Positions 8,842 to 15,894 of a stretch of DNA of 64,000 nucleotides are shown here, piece by piece. The notes under the pieces were generated by a model. The model searched no databases and was not told the origin of the DNA. It saw nothing but the letters and a program-made list of their open reading frames with translations. Position 1 is the first letter of the stretch; every line of letters starts with the position of its first letter. The stretch is taken from contig NZ_WSSB01000011.1 in assembly GCF_009831765.1 (NCBI RefSeq), positions 1 through 64,000 of the forward strand, read 5' to 3'. The DNA is from Craterilacuibacter sinensis. GTDB lineage: Bacteria; Pseudomonadota; Gammaproteobacteria; Burkholderiales; Chromobacteriaceae. A program made the translations under genes and the position numbers.

Positions 8842-10286
8842 GCTTGGACTCCGGTGCGAGGGAGGGTAAGGGCGGCAAGGGCCGCCGCGTAGTGTTCGGC
8901 AATCAGCGCGCGTCTGGGGCGGCCGTTGTCGGTCATCAGCGGGCTGCCGGGCAACAAGGGTGTCTCCAGACGGATAAAGTGCGCCACGCGCGCATAGTCG
9001 GGCAGGCTAAGGCTGGCGTGATCCAGTGCCTGCTGCACGTGCTGGTCGTCGGCTCCCGGAGCAAACACCAGCGCGACCAGCGCCGGCAGCGCCTCGCCCA
9101 GCACCACGCACTGGCGTATCACGCCCTGTGCCAGCAATTCGCTTTCCACCCATTCGGGGGACACGTTGCGACCGAAGGCGGTAATCAGCAGATGCTTGCT
9201 GCGCCCGTTGACGTGGACGAAACCATCGGCGTCGATCCTGACGCGGTCGCCGCTTTTGACGCACGTGCTGAAGCTGGCCGGATCGCCCAGGTAACCGCTT
9301 GCATCCGGCAAGGTGATGACCAGCTCGTCGTTGACGACTTCCACGCTGACATGCGGCAGCACCCGGCCGACGCTGCCTGGCCTGTCCTGTTCCGGGGTAT
9401 TCAGGCAGACCACGGATCCGCACTCGGACAGCCCGTAGCCTTCGTACACCGGCAGGCCCAGCGCGCGGGCATGCTCGACCAGCCGTGGGGCGACGCGGGC
9501 CCCCCCCACCGCGACAAAGCGCAGGCTGGCCGGCACCTGCCAGCCAGCCTGTGCGGCGGCGACGAGTTCGCCCAGCAGTTGTGGCACCAGAATCAGGCTG
9601 GCGGGCGTGTAGGTGTCCAGTGCGCGGCACAGGCGGGCGACGTCAAAGCCCGAGCTGCCGGACAGGCCGACCTGCGCCAGTGGCGGCACATGACAGCATG
9701 CGCCTGCGAGCAAGGCACGGTAGACACCGGCGACATTTTCCAGCAGCGTCGACAGCGGCAGCACGGCCAGGTGTGAGCGCAGGCTTGCGCCGCCGCTGGC
9801 ATCCAGGAGTGCGCGGGTGGTGGCCAGCAGCAGCGTCTGGCTCAGGCAGACACCCTTGGGGGCACCGGTGGTGCCGGAGGTAAAGGTGATTTTGGCGCTG
9901 TCGCTGTGTCCGGTGGCGTCCGGCTGCAGTACGGTCGCGCCCAGTGTGCGGCAGCCGGGAAAGAGCGGGGCGCCAGGTATGGGCTGTAGCAGCAGTTCCG
10001 CCTTGCTGCTGGCCAGCACATGCGCCTGTTGCGCCGGTGAAAAAAACAGCGGCAACGGCACCAGCGTGACGCCGGCCTGCAGTGCGGCCAGGTCGGCGAT
10101 GACCCAGTCGCAGCCGTTGTCGGCGGCCAGCGCGACCACACGGTAAGCTGCCAGCGCGGAGGCTGCGGCGTCGACCGCCGCGAGCAACTCGTCGGCCTGA
10201 TAGCGATGCGTCCCATCGTCGAGAACGATGCGGCTGCCGCTTTGCTGTAGGGCGGCCTGCAGTGTTTGCCACAGTGGCGTGTTCAT
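8838..10286 (-). CDS. AMP-forming acyl ligase (ANL superfamily)
   Basis: A 482-residue adenylating enzyme, somewhat short for the family. It has the phosphate loop ITFTSGTTGAPKGVC, the A5 motif YEGYGLSECG, the A7 segment SGDRVRIDADGFVHVNGR and the hinge NGRSKHLLITAFGRNVSPEWVE. The usual C-terminal catalytic Lys motif (PRTxxGKxxR) is replaced by LMTDNGRPRRALIAEHY, so the thioester-forming half may be altered. The ATG at 10286 forms an ATGA overlap with the upstream hemolysin-family gene; an upstream extension of the frame to 10562 reads through that gene and is not real. It probably activates a fatty or amino acid for the operon pathway. Confidence 0.83.
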   Translation of the reverse strand: MNTPLWQTLQAALQQSGSRIVLDDGTHRYQADELLAAVDAAASALAAYRVVALAADNGCDWVIADLAALQAGVTLVPLPLFFSPAQQAHVLASSKAELLLQPIPGAPLFPGCRTLGATVLQPDATGHSDSAKITFTSGTTGAPKGVCLSQTLLLATTRALLDASGGASLRSHLAVLPLSTLLENVAGVYRALLAGACCHVPPLAQVGLSGSSGFDVARLCRALDTYTPASLILVPQLLGELVAAAQAGWQVPASLRFVAVGGARVAPRLVEHARALGLPVYEGYGLSECGSVVCLNTPEQDRPGSVGRVLPHVSVEVVNDELVITLPDASGYLGDPASFSTCVKSGDRVRIDADGFVHVNGRSKHLLITAFGRNVSPEWVESELLAQGVIRQCVVLGEALPALVALVFAPGADDQHVQQALDHASLSLPDYARVAHFIRLETPLLPGSPLMTDNGRPRRALIAEHYAAALAALTLPRTGVQA

Positions 10287-10951
10287 GGGTTTGCCTCCAG
10301 CCGCAGGCGCTCGGCAAAGTTGTGAGCAAGGTGCTGCCAGGCCGTCCAGTGCGGCTGGTTCGCCAGACGCGCAGCCAGCGCCTGGTAGGACGGTTCGATC
10401 AGGCCCAGCGTTACCCAGGGTGCCTGGGCGTAGTAGCTGCCCCAGCGCTGTTGCTGCGCAAGCGGCAGCCGGGTCGGATCGGCTGGCGTCAGGGCGACCG
10501 TCTGCAAGCCCATATGGCCCAGCATCTTCCCCAGGCGTCGCGTCGCGGTAAACACCACCCAAGGGCGGCCAGCCGCCTGCATGGTCAGCACCAGCATGCG
10601 GATCAGTGCGCCGGCCTGGCGGTCATGCGCTGCCAGGTTGCCGATTTCTGCCAGCTGCGAACGGGCGACCGGCCGGCCCAGTGCGCCGGCCAGACGCTGC
10701 TCGATGCTTTCATCCAGATACTGTTCCAGATATAGCGGTGCATGCTCTGCCAGCCTGACACCGAGTACGGCGCGGATCTGCTGCTGATCCGCCTCGCCCA
10801 GCAGCCACGGCAGAAAGTGATCCGGCCGCGCCTGGTAGTGCTGCCAGAAGGTCTGTGCCACGAAGGCGGCCAGTTCGTCGTGCTCCGCTTCACCGCTGCG
10901 GCTAAGGCGGCAGTGCTGCTGGCATAGGGTATCGGGTTGGGCTGACATCAT
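10283..10951 (-). CDS. Thermostable-hemolysin family protein
   Basis: A 222-residue soluble protein of the T_hemolysin family (named after the Vibrio delta-VPH hemolysin). Recognisable parts are AFVAQTFWQHYQARPDHFLPWLLG, the AVLGVRLAEHAPLYLEQYLD strand-helix and SQLAEIGNLAAHDRQAG, followed by WVVFTATRRLGKMLGHMGL. The arrangement looks like an acyltransferase of the GNAT/autoinducer-synthase type, so true hemolysin activity is doubtful; this is my inference. It is the first gene of the operon and overlaps the ligase start by 4 bp. Two adjacent ATGs exist (10951, 10948). A PmrA-type box and a RegA-type palindrome lie upstream. Confidence 0.8.
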   Translation of the reverse strand: MMSAQPDTLCQQHCRLSRSGEAEHDELAAFVAQTFWQHYQARPDHFLPWLLGEADQQQIRAVLGVRLAEHAPLYLEQYLDESIEQRLAGALGRPVARSQLAEIGNLAAHDRQAGALIRMLVLTMQAAGRPWVVFTATRRLGKMLGHMGLQTVALTPADPTRLPLAQQQRWGSYYAQAPWVTLGLIEPSYQALAARLANQPHWTAWQHLAHNFAERLRLEANP

Positions 10952-10978
10952 GTTTCCCTGTGCTGGGTCATGCTATGC

Positions 10979-11011
10979 AGCTTAGTGGTGTTGCCTTAAG
11001 GCTGGCTTAAC
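10979..11011 (-). promoter_or_regulatory. PmrA-type box and -10 before the hemolysin/ligase operon
   Basis: Read on the minus strand, GTTAAG-CCAGC-CTTAAG (11011-10995) is followed after exactly 10 nt by TAAGCT (10984-10979), a weak -10 with the most conserved T, A and T in place. The ATG is 28 bp further. Layout and spacing equal those of the boxes before eptA and the PepSY gene, which strongly suggests the same regulator. Confidence 0.68.
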
Positions 11012-11056
11012 AGCGGGAAGGTGTCCGCAGTGGCATGTTCCTCGCCGCAGCCTGGC

Positions 11057-11073
11057 TGCGACAATTGGTCGCA
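11057..11073. promoter_or_regulatory. RegA-type palindrome, copy 1
   Basis: TGCGACAATTGGTCGCA. The arms TGCGAC and GTCGCA are perfect inverted repeats. It resembles the published RegA/PrrA/RoxR site pattern (GCGnC...GnCGC). It lies 106 bp upstream of the hemolysin-family gene. Two close relatives occur at 13467 and 15838. Confidence 0.6.
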
Positions 11074-11122
11074 TGGGCAAGGTGCGCTTGCTGTGTCAAG
11101 CTGGCCTTATCCAAAGTTTGCG

Positions 11123-11149
11123 GCCTCCCTGTGCGGAGGCTTCTTTTTT
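11123..11149 (+). terminator. Orphan rightward terminator
   Basis: GCCTCC (11123-11128), loop CTGTGC, GGAGGC (11135-11140), then TTCTTTTTT. It is a good rho-independent terminator for rightward transcripts, yet no rightward gene lies upstream of it in this gap. It may end a short RNA beginning near the palindrome at 11057. The right arm also contains GGAGG, the possible ribosome site of the small frame at 11148. Confidence 0.55.
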
Positions 11150-11330
11150 GCCCGCCGCACAAGCCTCGCAACTGGCTGGCACGGCTTCCGATGTGGTCGA
11201 GAATACGCAGGTGATCGCCGGCGACCAACGTCGCTGCCTCGGCGCCGGCATTCTGGCTCAATCCGGATGGCAGCCGGGACTGGCTGCGTTGCTGATCCTG
11301 CTATGGCTGTGGCGGCGGCGGAAACCATAA
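11148..11330 (+). CDS. Possible 60-residue membrane-anchored peptide (doubtful)
   Basis: A rightward frame starting at TTG (11148), with GGAGG 8 nt before it, gives a 60-residue product that ends LAALLILLWLWRRRKP: one membrane helix with a positive C-terminal tail. The stop abuts a hairpin. I recognise no family. The frame is also open upstream to an ATG at 11073, but that reading would pass through a terminator-like hairpin. It may be non-coding; the tail composition is the only argument for it. Confidence 0.25.
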   Translation: MPAAQASQLAGTASDVVENTQVIAGDQRRCLGAGILAQSGWQPGLAALLILLWLWRRRKP

Positions 11331-11360
11331 AAAACGGTGCAAGCCTTGGCGTGCACCGTT
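11328..11360. terminator. Bidirectional terminator hairpin
   Basis: AACGGTGCA (11333-11341) pairs with TGCACCGTT (11352-11360). On the minus strand six T residues follow the stem; on the plus strand GCTTTTG follows. It would stop read-through from the copper-receptor gene and transcripts arriving from the left. Confidence 0.7.
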
Positions 11361-11406
11361 GCTTTTGTATGCTGCCACTTATGGCAAAATTTCTGAATGA
11401 AAAGAC

Positions 11407-11433
11407 ACGCCCGGCACAGTAATGGCCGGGCGT
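11407..11433 (-). terminator. Terminator of the copper-receptor gene
   Basis: ACGCCCGGC (11407-11415) pairs with GCCGGGCGT (11425-11433). On the minus strand GTCTTTTC follows the stem. It lies 25 bp after the stop codon of the receptor gene. Confidence 0.65.
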
Positions 11434-11457
11434 TACTGTGGAGCCGTTAGCCCGGGC

Positions 11458-13407
11458 TTACCAGCGGCCCTGCACCTGTAGCCATAGCGTGCGGCCAGGT
11501 TCGTTGATGCGGCCGGTTATCGGGTTGAGTCCGTTGGGCTCGCCCTTGTTGAGCGCTTCGGCGTAGGCGCGGTCGAGCAGGTTGTCGACGCCGGCCGACA
11601 GCAGGATCGCGTCGTTCAGCTGGTAGCCGGCCTTCAGGCCTACCGTCGCGAAGCCGCTGCTCTCGCCAAGGTCGGTGCCGACGATATTGCCCTGCCCCGG
11701 TGCGACCCGGCCCTGGCGGGCGACACCGCGCACATGGGCGGCCAGCGCCAGCCTGTCATTTTCCCAGCCCAGCGTCAGCAGGCCTTCCAGCGGCGGCGTC
11801 TGCGCGAGCGCCTTGCCGTCGCTGCGGTTCTCGCCCCACGCATAGGAGAGCGTCGCACCCGCGTGCCAGTTGGCCGCGAAGCGCCAGTTGGCGTCTGCCT
11901 CGAAGCCGGCGCGGCGGGCGTCGACGTTGCGGGCGCTGCCGGCGATCGAGCCCGGTTTGCCTTCGAGCAGGATGAAGTCGTCGATACGCGACAGGTAGCC
12001 GGAGACGGACGCCTGCAGCGTGCCGTTTCTGTACAGCGTGCCGAAGTCGAGTTCGGTGTTGCTTTCCTTGTTCAGCTTGGCGCCATTTGTCTTGGCGCGC
12101 TCCCAGAAGTCCGGCGCACGCTGGGCGATCCCCAATCCGATATACGGCGTCCACGCGCCTTGCCTGCTTTCCAGCCGGACAAAGCCAGAGGTCAGGTTGT
12201 AGTGCTGCTCGGTATTGCGCAAGGCCGCGTTGCCAAAGCCCGCATCGTAGCGCGCGTCGACGCGGTCGTGGCGCAGGCCGGCGACCAGCTGTTCGCTGGT
12301 GCCCAGCGGCAGCTTGCCCTCGGCGAACACGCCGGCACTGTCGAAGCTCTGGTCGGGTGAGCGCGGCTTGCCTGCGTAATCGACCCCGCCGCGGAAGGTA
12401 TGGTCGTCTTGCAGCCAGTCGGCGCCGACGGTCAGTTCGGCCCTGGCGAGTTTGAGGTCGGCGGCGACGCGCGCGGTGTCGGTCTCGCGGTCAGGATTGC
12501 TCAGCATCTTCATGCCCGGTTGCGGACGCAGGCTGAAGTTGTCCATCACATGGTCGACGTAGCTGTGGCCGTATTCGGCGCGCAGCGCGGCCAGCCACGG
12601 CGTGAGGTTCCGCCGCTCGGCCTTGATGCCCCACGCGTCGCGGTCGAATACGGTGCCGTCCATCGAACGGTCGGCGTAGGCGGCTTCGCCGCGGCTGCGG
12701 TCGGCGGACAGCTCGATGGTGGTGTCGGCGTCGGGCGTGAAGCCGGCGATCGCGGTCGCGCTGTGGCGGTCGAATGCCGAGTGCACCTTATCCCCGTTGC
12801 CGTCCTGGTAGTCGCCGCCGTGCGCCTGGGTGCCGATCGCGCGAACATAGCCCAGCTGGCTGCCGACGGTCGCGTCGAGCCACGCGTCATTGCGGTCGAA
12901 GTTGCCGCCGGTCGCCGACAGGTTAAGCTGGGTGCCGGCCTCGGCAAACGGCTCGGTCTTGCGCTCGAAATTGACGGCACCGCTGATCAGCCCCATCCCG
13001 TATTTGACCGACTGCGGGCCCTTGATGACCTCGACCAGATCGTATGCGCTGGGAACGATGTACGCGGTCGGCGGATCCATGCGCCCGCCGCAGCCACCGT
13101 ACAGAAAGTGGCCGTCGGCCTGTACCGCCAGGCGCGAGCCGCCCAGCCCGCGCAGCAGCGGGTCGGACGAAGCGCCACCCTTGCGGATGCTGCTCATGCC
13201 GGGGACCGTCTTCAGAAAGTCGGCCGCGTCGGCAGCGGCGACCGGCCGGTGCGGCGCCTGCGGGTCGGCAGTGACGACGAGCGGGCTGACGGTGCGCGCG
13301 CCGGTGACGACGATTTCGTCCAGTATGTGGATTTCGGGGGCTTCGGCCCAGGCACTATGGATGCTGAGAATCAAGGGTAACAGGGGCAGGGCATGTGTTT
13401 TTTGCAT
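11458..13407 (-). CDS. oprC: TonB-dependent copper receptor, OprC/NosA type
   Basis: A 649-residue outer-membrane receptor: signal peptide to about residue 21, TonB box DEIVVTG (30-36), plug domain, then a 22-strand barrel ending in the aromatic WLQVQGRW. The plug segment GGCGGRMDPP (104-113) is diagnostic of OprC/NosA. It holds the CxxxM half of the copper site (Cys106, Met110), and the matching HxM is HVM at 286-288. OprC takes up copper and, in Pseudomonas stutzeri, NosA is needed for nitrous oxide reductase copper supply. A RegA-type palindrome lies 60 bp upstream, and SCO1 and RegBA are nearby, so copper delivery to respiratory oxidases is the likely purpose. Confidence 0.9.
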   Translation of the reverse strand: MQKTHALPLLPLILSIHSAWAEAPEIHILDEIVVTGARTVSPLVVTADPQAPHRPVAAADAADFLKTVPGMSSIRKGGASSDPLLRGLGGSRLAVQADGHFLYGGCGGRMDPPTAYIVPSAYDLVEVIKGPQSVKYGMGLISGAVNFERKTEPFAEAGTQLNLSATGGNFDRNDAWLDATVGSQLGYVRAIGTQAHGGDYQDGNGDKVHSAFDRHSATAIAGFTPDADTTIELSADRSRGEAAYADRSMDGTVFDRDAWGIKAERRNLTPWLAALRAEYGHSYVDHVMDNFSLRPQPGMKMLSNPDRETDTARVAADLKLARAELTVGADWLQDDHTFRGGVDYAGKPRSPDQSFDSAGVFAEGKLPLGTSEQLVAGLRHDRVDARYDAGFGNAALRNTEQHYNLTSGFVRLESRQGAWTPYIGLGIAQRAPDFWERAKTNGAKLNKESNTELDFGTLYRNGTLQASVSGYLSRIDDFILLEGKPGSIAGSARNVDARRAGFEADANWRFAANWHAGATLSYAWGENRSDGKALAQTPPLEGLLTLGWENDRLALAAHVRGVARQGRVAPGQGNIVGTDLGESSGFATVGLKAGYQLNDAILLSAGVDNLLDRAYAEALNKGEPNGLNPITGRINEPGRTLWLQVQGRW

Positions 13408-13466
13408 CGCATCATCCGGTGATGGTTAATGGTAGCGATGCTAATGGTGTTGTCATTTTGAAGGAA

Positions 13467-13483
13467 TGCGACACATTGTCGCA
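13467..13483. promoter_or_regulatory. RegA-type palindrome, copy 2 (copper receptor promoter)
   Basis: TGCGACACATTGTCGCA is a palindrome with 7-bp arms TGCGACA/TGTCGCA and a 3-bp centre. It is 60 bp before the receptor ATG, placed for an activator or repressor. The leftward promoter may use ATGACA and TACCAT between it and the gene. Confidence 0.68.
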
Positions 13484-13587
13484 GCAGCGCAAGGTGGGTA
13501 GAAAACCCCCTCTGATGACTATGGTTTGCGGTGTTATTATTCTAAATAAATAATTAAATGATTTTTAGAGCTTAGGGTATTGGCAAG

Positions 13588-15223
13588 ATGAAAACACTCT
13601 CTATTTCGCTACGTCTGTATCTGCAATCTTTAGTCTTGCTGGCTGGCATCTTGCTGGTGGCCGGCTTCGGGTTTTATGCAATGAAGCAAAGCGATACAGC
13701 GATGGATTCGATATATTACGACCGGCTGGAACCCGTGACTGATTTGGGGCAGGTACGTTTCAATTTGGGGGAAATACATTCCTATAGTTTGCAGCTAGCT
13801 TACGCTAGCGGAAAAAGGGGAGCGTGCCGCCCTGCCTGATATTCTTCGTTCATTTGATGGATTACTGCAGCAAAATGCCGCGTTGTGGAAAAAGTATGCC
13901 GCGACGACGATGACCGCCGAGGAGTCACAGCTGGTGGCTAAATATGAAGCATTGACGGCCAAGCGCCTGCCTGTCTTGCAGGCTTTGCTTGCGGAGGCGG
14001 GCAAGAGCCAAGCCGACCCGGCGCGGCTGCATGCCATCATTGCCGAGTATGACCCTCTGGCTACCGAGAGTTTGACAGTGTTGGGTGAATTGGTCGCTTT
14101 GCAGGCCCGGGTTGCCCGAGAGGCGCAGCAGGTAGCAGACAATGGATTTCAGCAGGCCGAGATGTGGATGGCGGGTTTGGTGTTGCTGTGTTTGAGTGGC
14201 GGCTTGCTGTATGCAATGCTTAATGTACGTTCGGTGACGCGGCCATTGTCCGATGTGGGGCAGGTGATTGAAGCCGCCGGTGTGCACAACGATTTCAGCC
14301 GGCGGGTGACGGTGCTGCGCCATGACGAGCTGGGGCAGATGGCGCAATCCTTTAACGGGCTGATGGACAAGCTGGCGTCCACTTTCGGCTCTTTGGGGCA
14401 GGAAGTGCAGCGCTTTAACCAGGCGGCGGCATCGGTGTCTGACTCGGCCGCCCAAGTGTCACAGGCATCCGAGCATTCCAGCCAGGCGGCGGTAGCGATG
14501 GCTGCGACGGTCGAGCAAATGATGGTTGCCGTGCAACATATCTCGGATAGCGCCAAGCAGGCGCAGCAGCAAACTACGCAGGTGCAGACCCACTCGGAGC
14601 AGGGCGAGCAAGTGGTGCTGCAGACGGTGGCACACATCCGCGTTGTGGCCGACAGCGTCAATGGCAGCGCCGGCGAGATCGGCTTGCTTAACGAGCAGGC
14701 GCTGAAAATTTCATCGGTAGTGCAGGTGATACGCGATATTGCCGACCAGACCAATTTGCTGGCACTCAATGCCGCGATCGAGGCTGCACGTGCGGGTGAA
14801 CAAGGGCGCGGCTTTGCCGTAGTGGCCGATGAAGTGAGGAAGCTGGCCGAACGGACCAGCCAGTCGACCAGCGAAATCGGCTCTCTCTTGGGCTGCGTGG
14901 GTACCGGTACCCGTCAGGCTGTCGAAACCATGCAGCAGACCGTGGCACAGGTCGTCAGTAGTGTCGAAATGGCGCAGGGGGCGCAGTCGTCGATAGGCGA
15001 TATGCGCAGCAATGCCGAGCAAGTGCTGGAGAGTGTGGCCAATATCAGCCTGGCGCTGGGCGAGCAAAGCTCGGCCAACCAGATGATCGCGCAAAAAGTC
15101 GAGATGGTGGCGCAGGCTGCCGAAGAAAACTCCGCCATCATCCGTCAGGTGGCAGAGTCTGCCGCCGATGTCAGTCGTACCGCAGAGCGCATGCGTGAAA
15201 CCATGGCGCAGTTCCGGGTCTAG
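13588..15223 (+). pseudogene. Methyl-accepting chemotaxis protein, frameshifted
   Basis: The frame from ATG 13588 encodes an N-terminal membrane helix and the start of a four-helix-bundle ligand domain, but stops at 13839. The continuation lies in another frame: [14 protein letters not shown] near 13821, running to 15223. It has TM2 (around 14160-14220), HAMP and a complete signalling domain with the tip [20 protein letters not shown] and [19 protein letters not shown]. Removing one A from the A5 run at 13812-13816 (A5G4) joins the frames as a normal receptor of about 545 residues. So it is a one-base insertion in a homopolymer: a true lesion, a sequencing error or phase variation. The end overlaps the convergent SCO1 gene by 4 bp. 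Confidence 0.85.
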
Positions 15224-15801
15224 TCAAGCAATAGCCGGATGTCGTGTGCCAGGGCGTCGGCGGGGGTGCCGTAAGGCTGGTACACCCGCAGCCTGCCGGT
15301 TTTATCGAGCAGGTAGGAGCCGGCACTATGGTCGATCAGATAGCCGCCGCCTTCGGTCGGCAAGACTTGCGACACGATGCGAAAGCGCGTGGCAACGGCG
15401 GCGAGTTCCGCCGCACTGCCGGATAGGCCGATAAAGCGCGGGTTGAAATGCGGCACATAGCCGGCGAGCACCGCCGGCGTGTCGCGCTTGGCATCTACCG
15501 AGACAAACAATACCTGCACCTGATCACTGTCCTTTCCCAGCGTTTTCATCGCGGCGGCGTATTCCAGCAAGGTAGTGGGGCAGATATCGGGACAATGGGT
15601 GTAACCGAAAAACAGCGCGACCACTTTGCCCTTGTAATCGGCCAGTGAAACGCGCTGGCCGGTGTGTGCGTTCAGCGTGAGTTCGCCACCAAAGGTTTCG
15701 CCTGAGATATCGCTACCCTTGAACGGCAAGGGAGCAGGCGTTGGCGAGCAGGCGGACAGCGCAAGGGCAAGCAGCAAGGGAAGCAAGGCGGAAGGTTTCA
15801 T
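15220..15801 (-). CDS. SCO1/SenC/PrrC-family copper chaperone lipoprotein
   Basis: A 193-residue thioredoxin-fold lipoprotein. The lipobox is LSAC (Cys18), and the copper site is HCPDICP with Cys70 and Cys74, plus His158 in [11 protein letters not shown]1 proteins deliver copper to the CuA or CuB centre of cytochrome c oxidase. The gene is divergent from the RegB-type sensor gene, with a RegA-type palindrome between them. This mirrors the regB-senC-regA arrangement of purple bacteria, where the senC/prrC product influences RegB signalling. Assignment is secure. Confidence 0.92.
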   Translation of the reverse strand: MKPSALLPLLLALALSACSPTPAPLPFKGSDISGETFGGELTLNAHTGQRVSLADYKGKVVALFFGYTHCPDICPTTLLEYAAAMKTLGKDSDQVQVLFVSVDAKRDTPAVLAGYVPHFNPRFIGLSGSAAELAAVATRFRIVSQVLPTEGGGYLIDHSAGSYLLDKTGRLRVYQPYGTPADALAHDIRLLLD

Positions 15802-15837
15802 AAGGGCTATGGTAAGCCCAGGATATGTGCTTAGGCT

Positions 15838-15854
15838 TGCGGCAAATTGTCGCA
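15838..15854. promoter_or_regulatory. RegA-type palindrome, copy 3 (SCO1 / RegB)
   Basis: TGCGGCAAATTGTCGCA is identical to copy 2 at 14 of 17 positions, lying between the divergent SCO1 (start 15801) and sensor (start 15895) genes. It fits autoregulation of the RegBA system and control of SCO1. Confidence 0.7.
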
Positions 15855-15894
15855 GCCTTCGCCGCCCACAGGTGCTGATGGTAAAGTTGTGGCC

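Noticed and set aside
10287-10562. N-terminal extension of the AMP-forming ligase
   Set aside because: The extra 92 codons lie inside the hemolysin-family gene and have low-complexity shadow composition; the ATGA overlap at 10286 is a typical coupled start.
13812-13820. Programmed ribosomal frameshift in the chemoreceptor gene
   Set aside because: A +1 shift would be needed and AAAAAGGGG is not a known +1 site; a -1 slippery heptamer with downstream structure is not apparent. A homopolymer indel is simpler.
15847-15894. TTG start for the RegB-type sensor
   Set aside because: It lies in the regulatory palindrome and has no ribosome site; family proteins begin near the ATG at 15895.
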